Origin: Frankiales bacterium
GTDB lineage: Bacteria > Actinomycetota > Actinomycetes > Mycobacteriales > Geodermatophilaceae
Direction: 5' to 3'
Length of the DNA: 64,000 bases
Assembly (NCBI GenBank): GCA_025465155.1
Contig: JAODNJ010000212.1
Location: 62,001 to 126,000, forward strand
Positions 63,358 to 64,000 of this stretch are shown here, piece by piece (within the stretch, counting starts at the first letter, position 1; each line of letters begins with the position of its first letter). Below the pieces are notes generated by a model. It was not told the origin of the DNA and searched no databases. It saw only the letters and a program-made list of their open reading frames with translations. The position numbers and the translations under genes were made by a program.

Positions 63358-64000
63358 TCACTCGTCGGCAGCGGCAGCGGCAGCGGTAGTGGCGGCGGCG
63401 GCGGCTCGTGCGTTCTCGGCGTTCCAGGCCGCAAAAGCGGTGCGGATGCCCGTGACGAGCGCCAGCGGCTGATCGAGCATGGGCGCATGACCCGCCTGCG
63501 GCAGCTCCACGAAGCTGGCTCCGGCGCGTTCGACGACGGCCCGCACCGACGCACTCACGACACCGTACTCCGCGCGAAAATACGCGAGCCGAGCATCCAT
63601 CGCGGTGAATTGTGCGGCTAGCAGGTGACCGCCGGCGAGAATGGTGCTGTCGAACTTCCAGCTCCAGCCCTCGGGCGTCTCGACCACTGATGCTGCGGCG
63701 ATGTAGTCGGAGACGAAAGCGAGCGACTCCTGTGCCGGCACGGGCCTGAAGCGGGCGATCGTCTCAGCCGCGCTCGGATAGAACTTTCTCTTCACCTCTG
63801 ACAGGCCCTGGGCTTCGACAGGAACCTTCGAGCCGAAGACGCCGATGGGCGAATCGATGACGATCGCCTCCCGCACGGGCGAGGGTGCCCGCTTAGCGAG
63901 CTCGAGAGTCACCAGGCCGCCCAGGCTGTGCCCGACGACGGTGTACCCGGGTTCGAACCCGTTTGCTTCGGCGACGGCGACGATCTCCTCTGCCCAGGTG
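63358..64000 (-). CDS. alpha/beta hydrolase, 5' end beyond window
   Basis: Frame open to window edge: WAEEIVAVAEANGFEPGYTVVGHSLGGLVTLELAKRAP...VETPEGWSWKFDSTI...FVELPQAGHAPMLDQPLALVTGI. Confidence 0.9.
   Translation of the reverse strand, partial: TWAEEIVAVAEANGFEPGYTVVGHSLGGLVTLELAKRAPSPVREAIVIDSPIGVFGSKVPVEAQGLSEVKRKFYPSAAETIARFRPVPAQESLAFVSDYIAAASVVETPEGWSWKFDSTILAGGHLLAAQFTAMDARLAYFRAEYGVVSASVRAVVERAGASFVELPQAGHAPMLDQPLALVTGIRTAFAAWNAENARAAAAATTAAAAAADE

Noticed and set aside
63361-63406. GGCAGC/GGCGGC microsatellite as a regulatory repeat
   Set aside because: It encodes the Ala/Thr-rich C-terminal tail (AAAAATTAAAAADE) of the hydrolase; simple low-complexity coding sequence.
1-64000. 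tRNA, rRNA, integrase or transposase marking island borders
   Set aside because: None recognised in the ORF track or by eye; island borders, if any, lie outside the window.

Overview
High-GC actinobacterial chromosome or plasmid segment. It is almost entirely a catabolic island for CoA-dependent breakdown of a cyclic or branched hydrophobic compound; terpenoid or alicyclic ketone chemistry fits best. I recognise a CoA-transferase, at least five acyl-CoA dehydrogenase (ACAD) genes including a fused di-domain one, and a 6-oxocamphor-hydrolase-like beta-diketone hydrolase. Also present are a split B12-dependent acyl-CoA mutase with a CoA ligase between its subunits, a thiolase, a P450/ferredoxin pair, one intact and one decayed Baeyer-Villiger monooxygenase (BVMO), OYE, two NMO-family flavoproteins, and ETF genes next to a membrane cytochrome b. 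The rest includes two APH/ACAD10-type kinases, an AccB/AccC/carboxyltransferase set, many SDRs, ALDH/ADH genes and several TetR/IclR/GntR/MarR regulators. Three genes appear broken: an alpha/beta hydrolase (frameshifts), a BVMO (two internal deletions) and a biotin carboxylase (single in-frame TAA). Non-coding highlights: a shared GTRTGGA-N7-TCCACAC operator-like palindrome in front of two operons; a 13-bp motif shared by two distant divergent promoters; four exact-period 23-bp repeats upstream of an AAA+/DUF4143 ATPase; and a hairpin that contains the Shine-Dalgarno of an MFS drug transporter and also looks like a terminator. No RNA genes, CRISPR arrays or transposases were recognised. All calls come from reading the sequence and ORF track; nothing was searched or computed.
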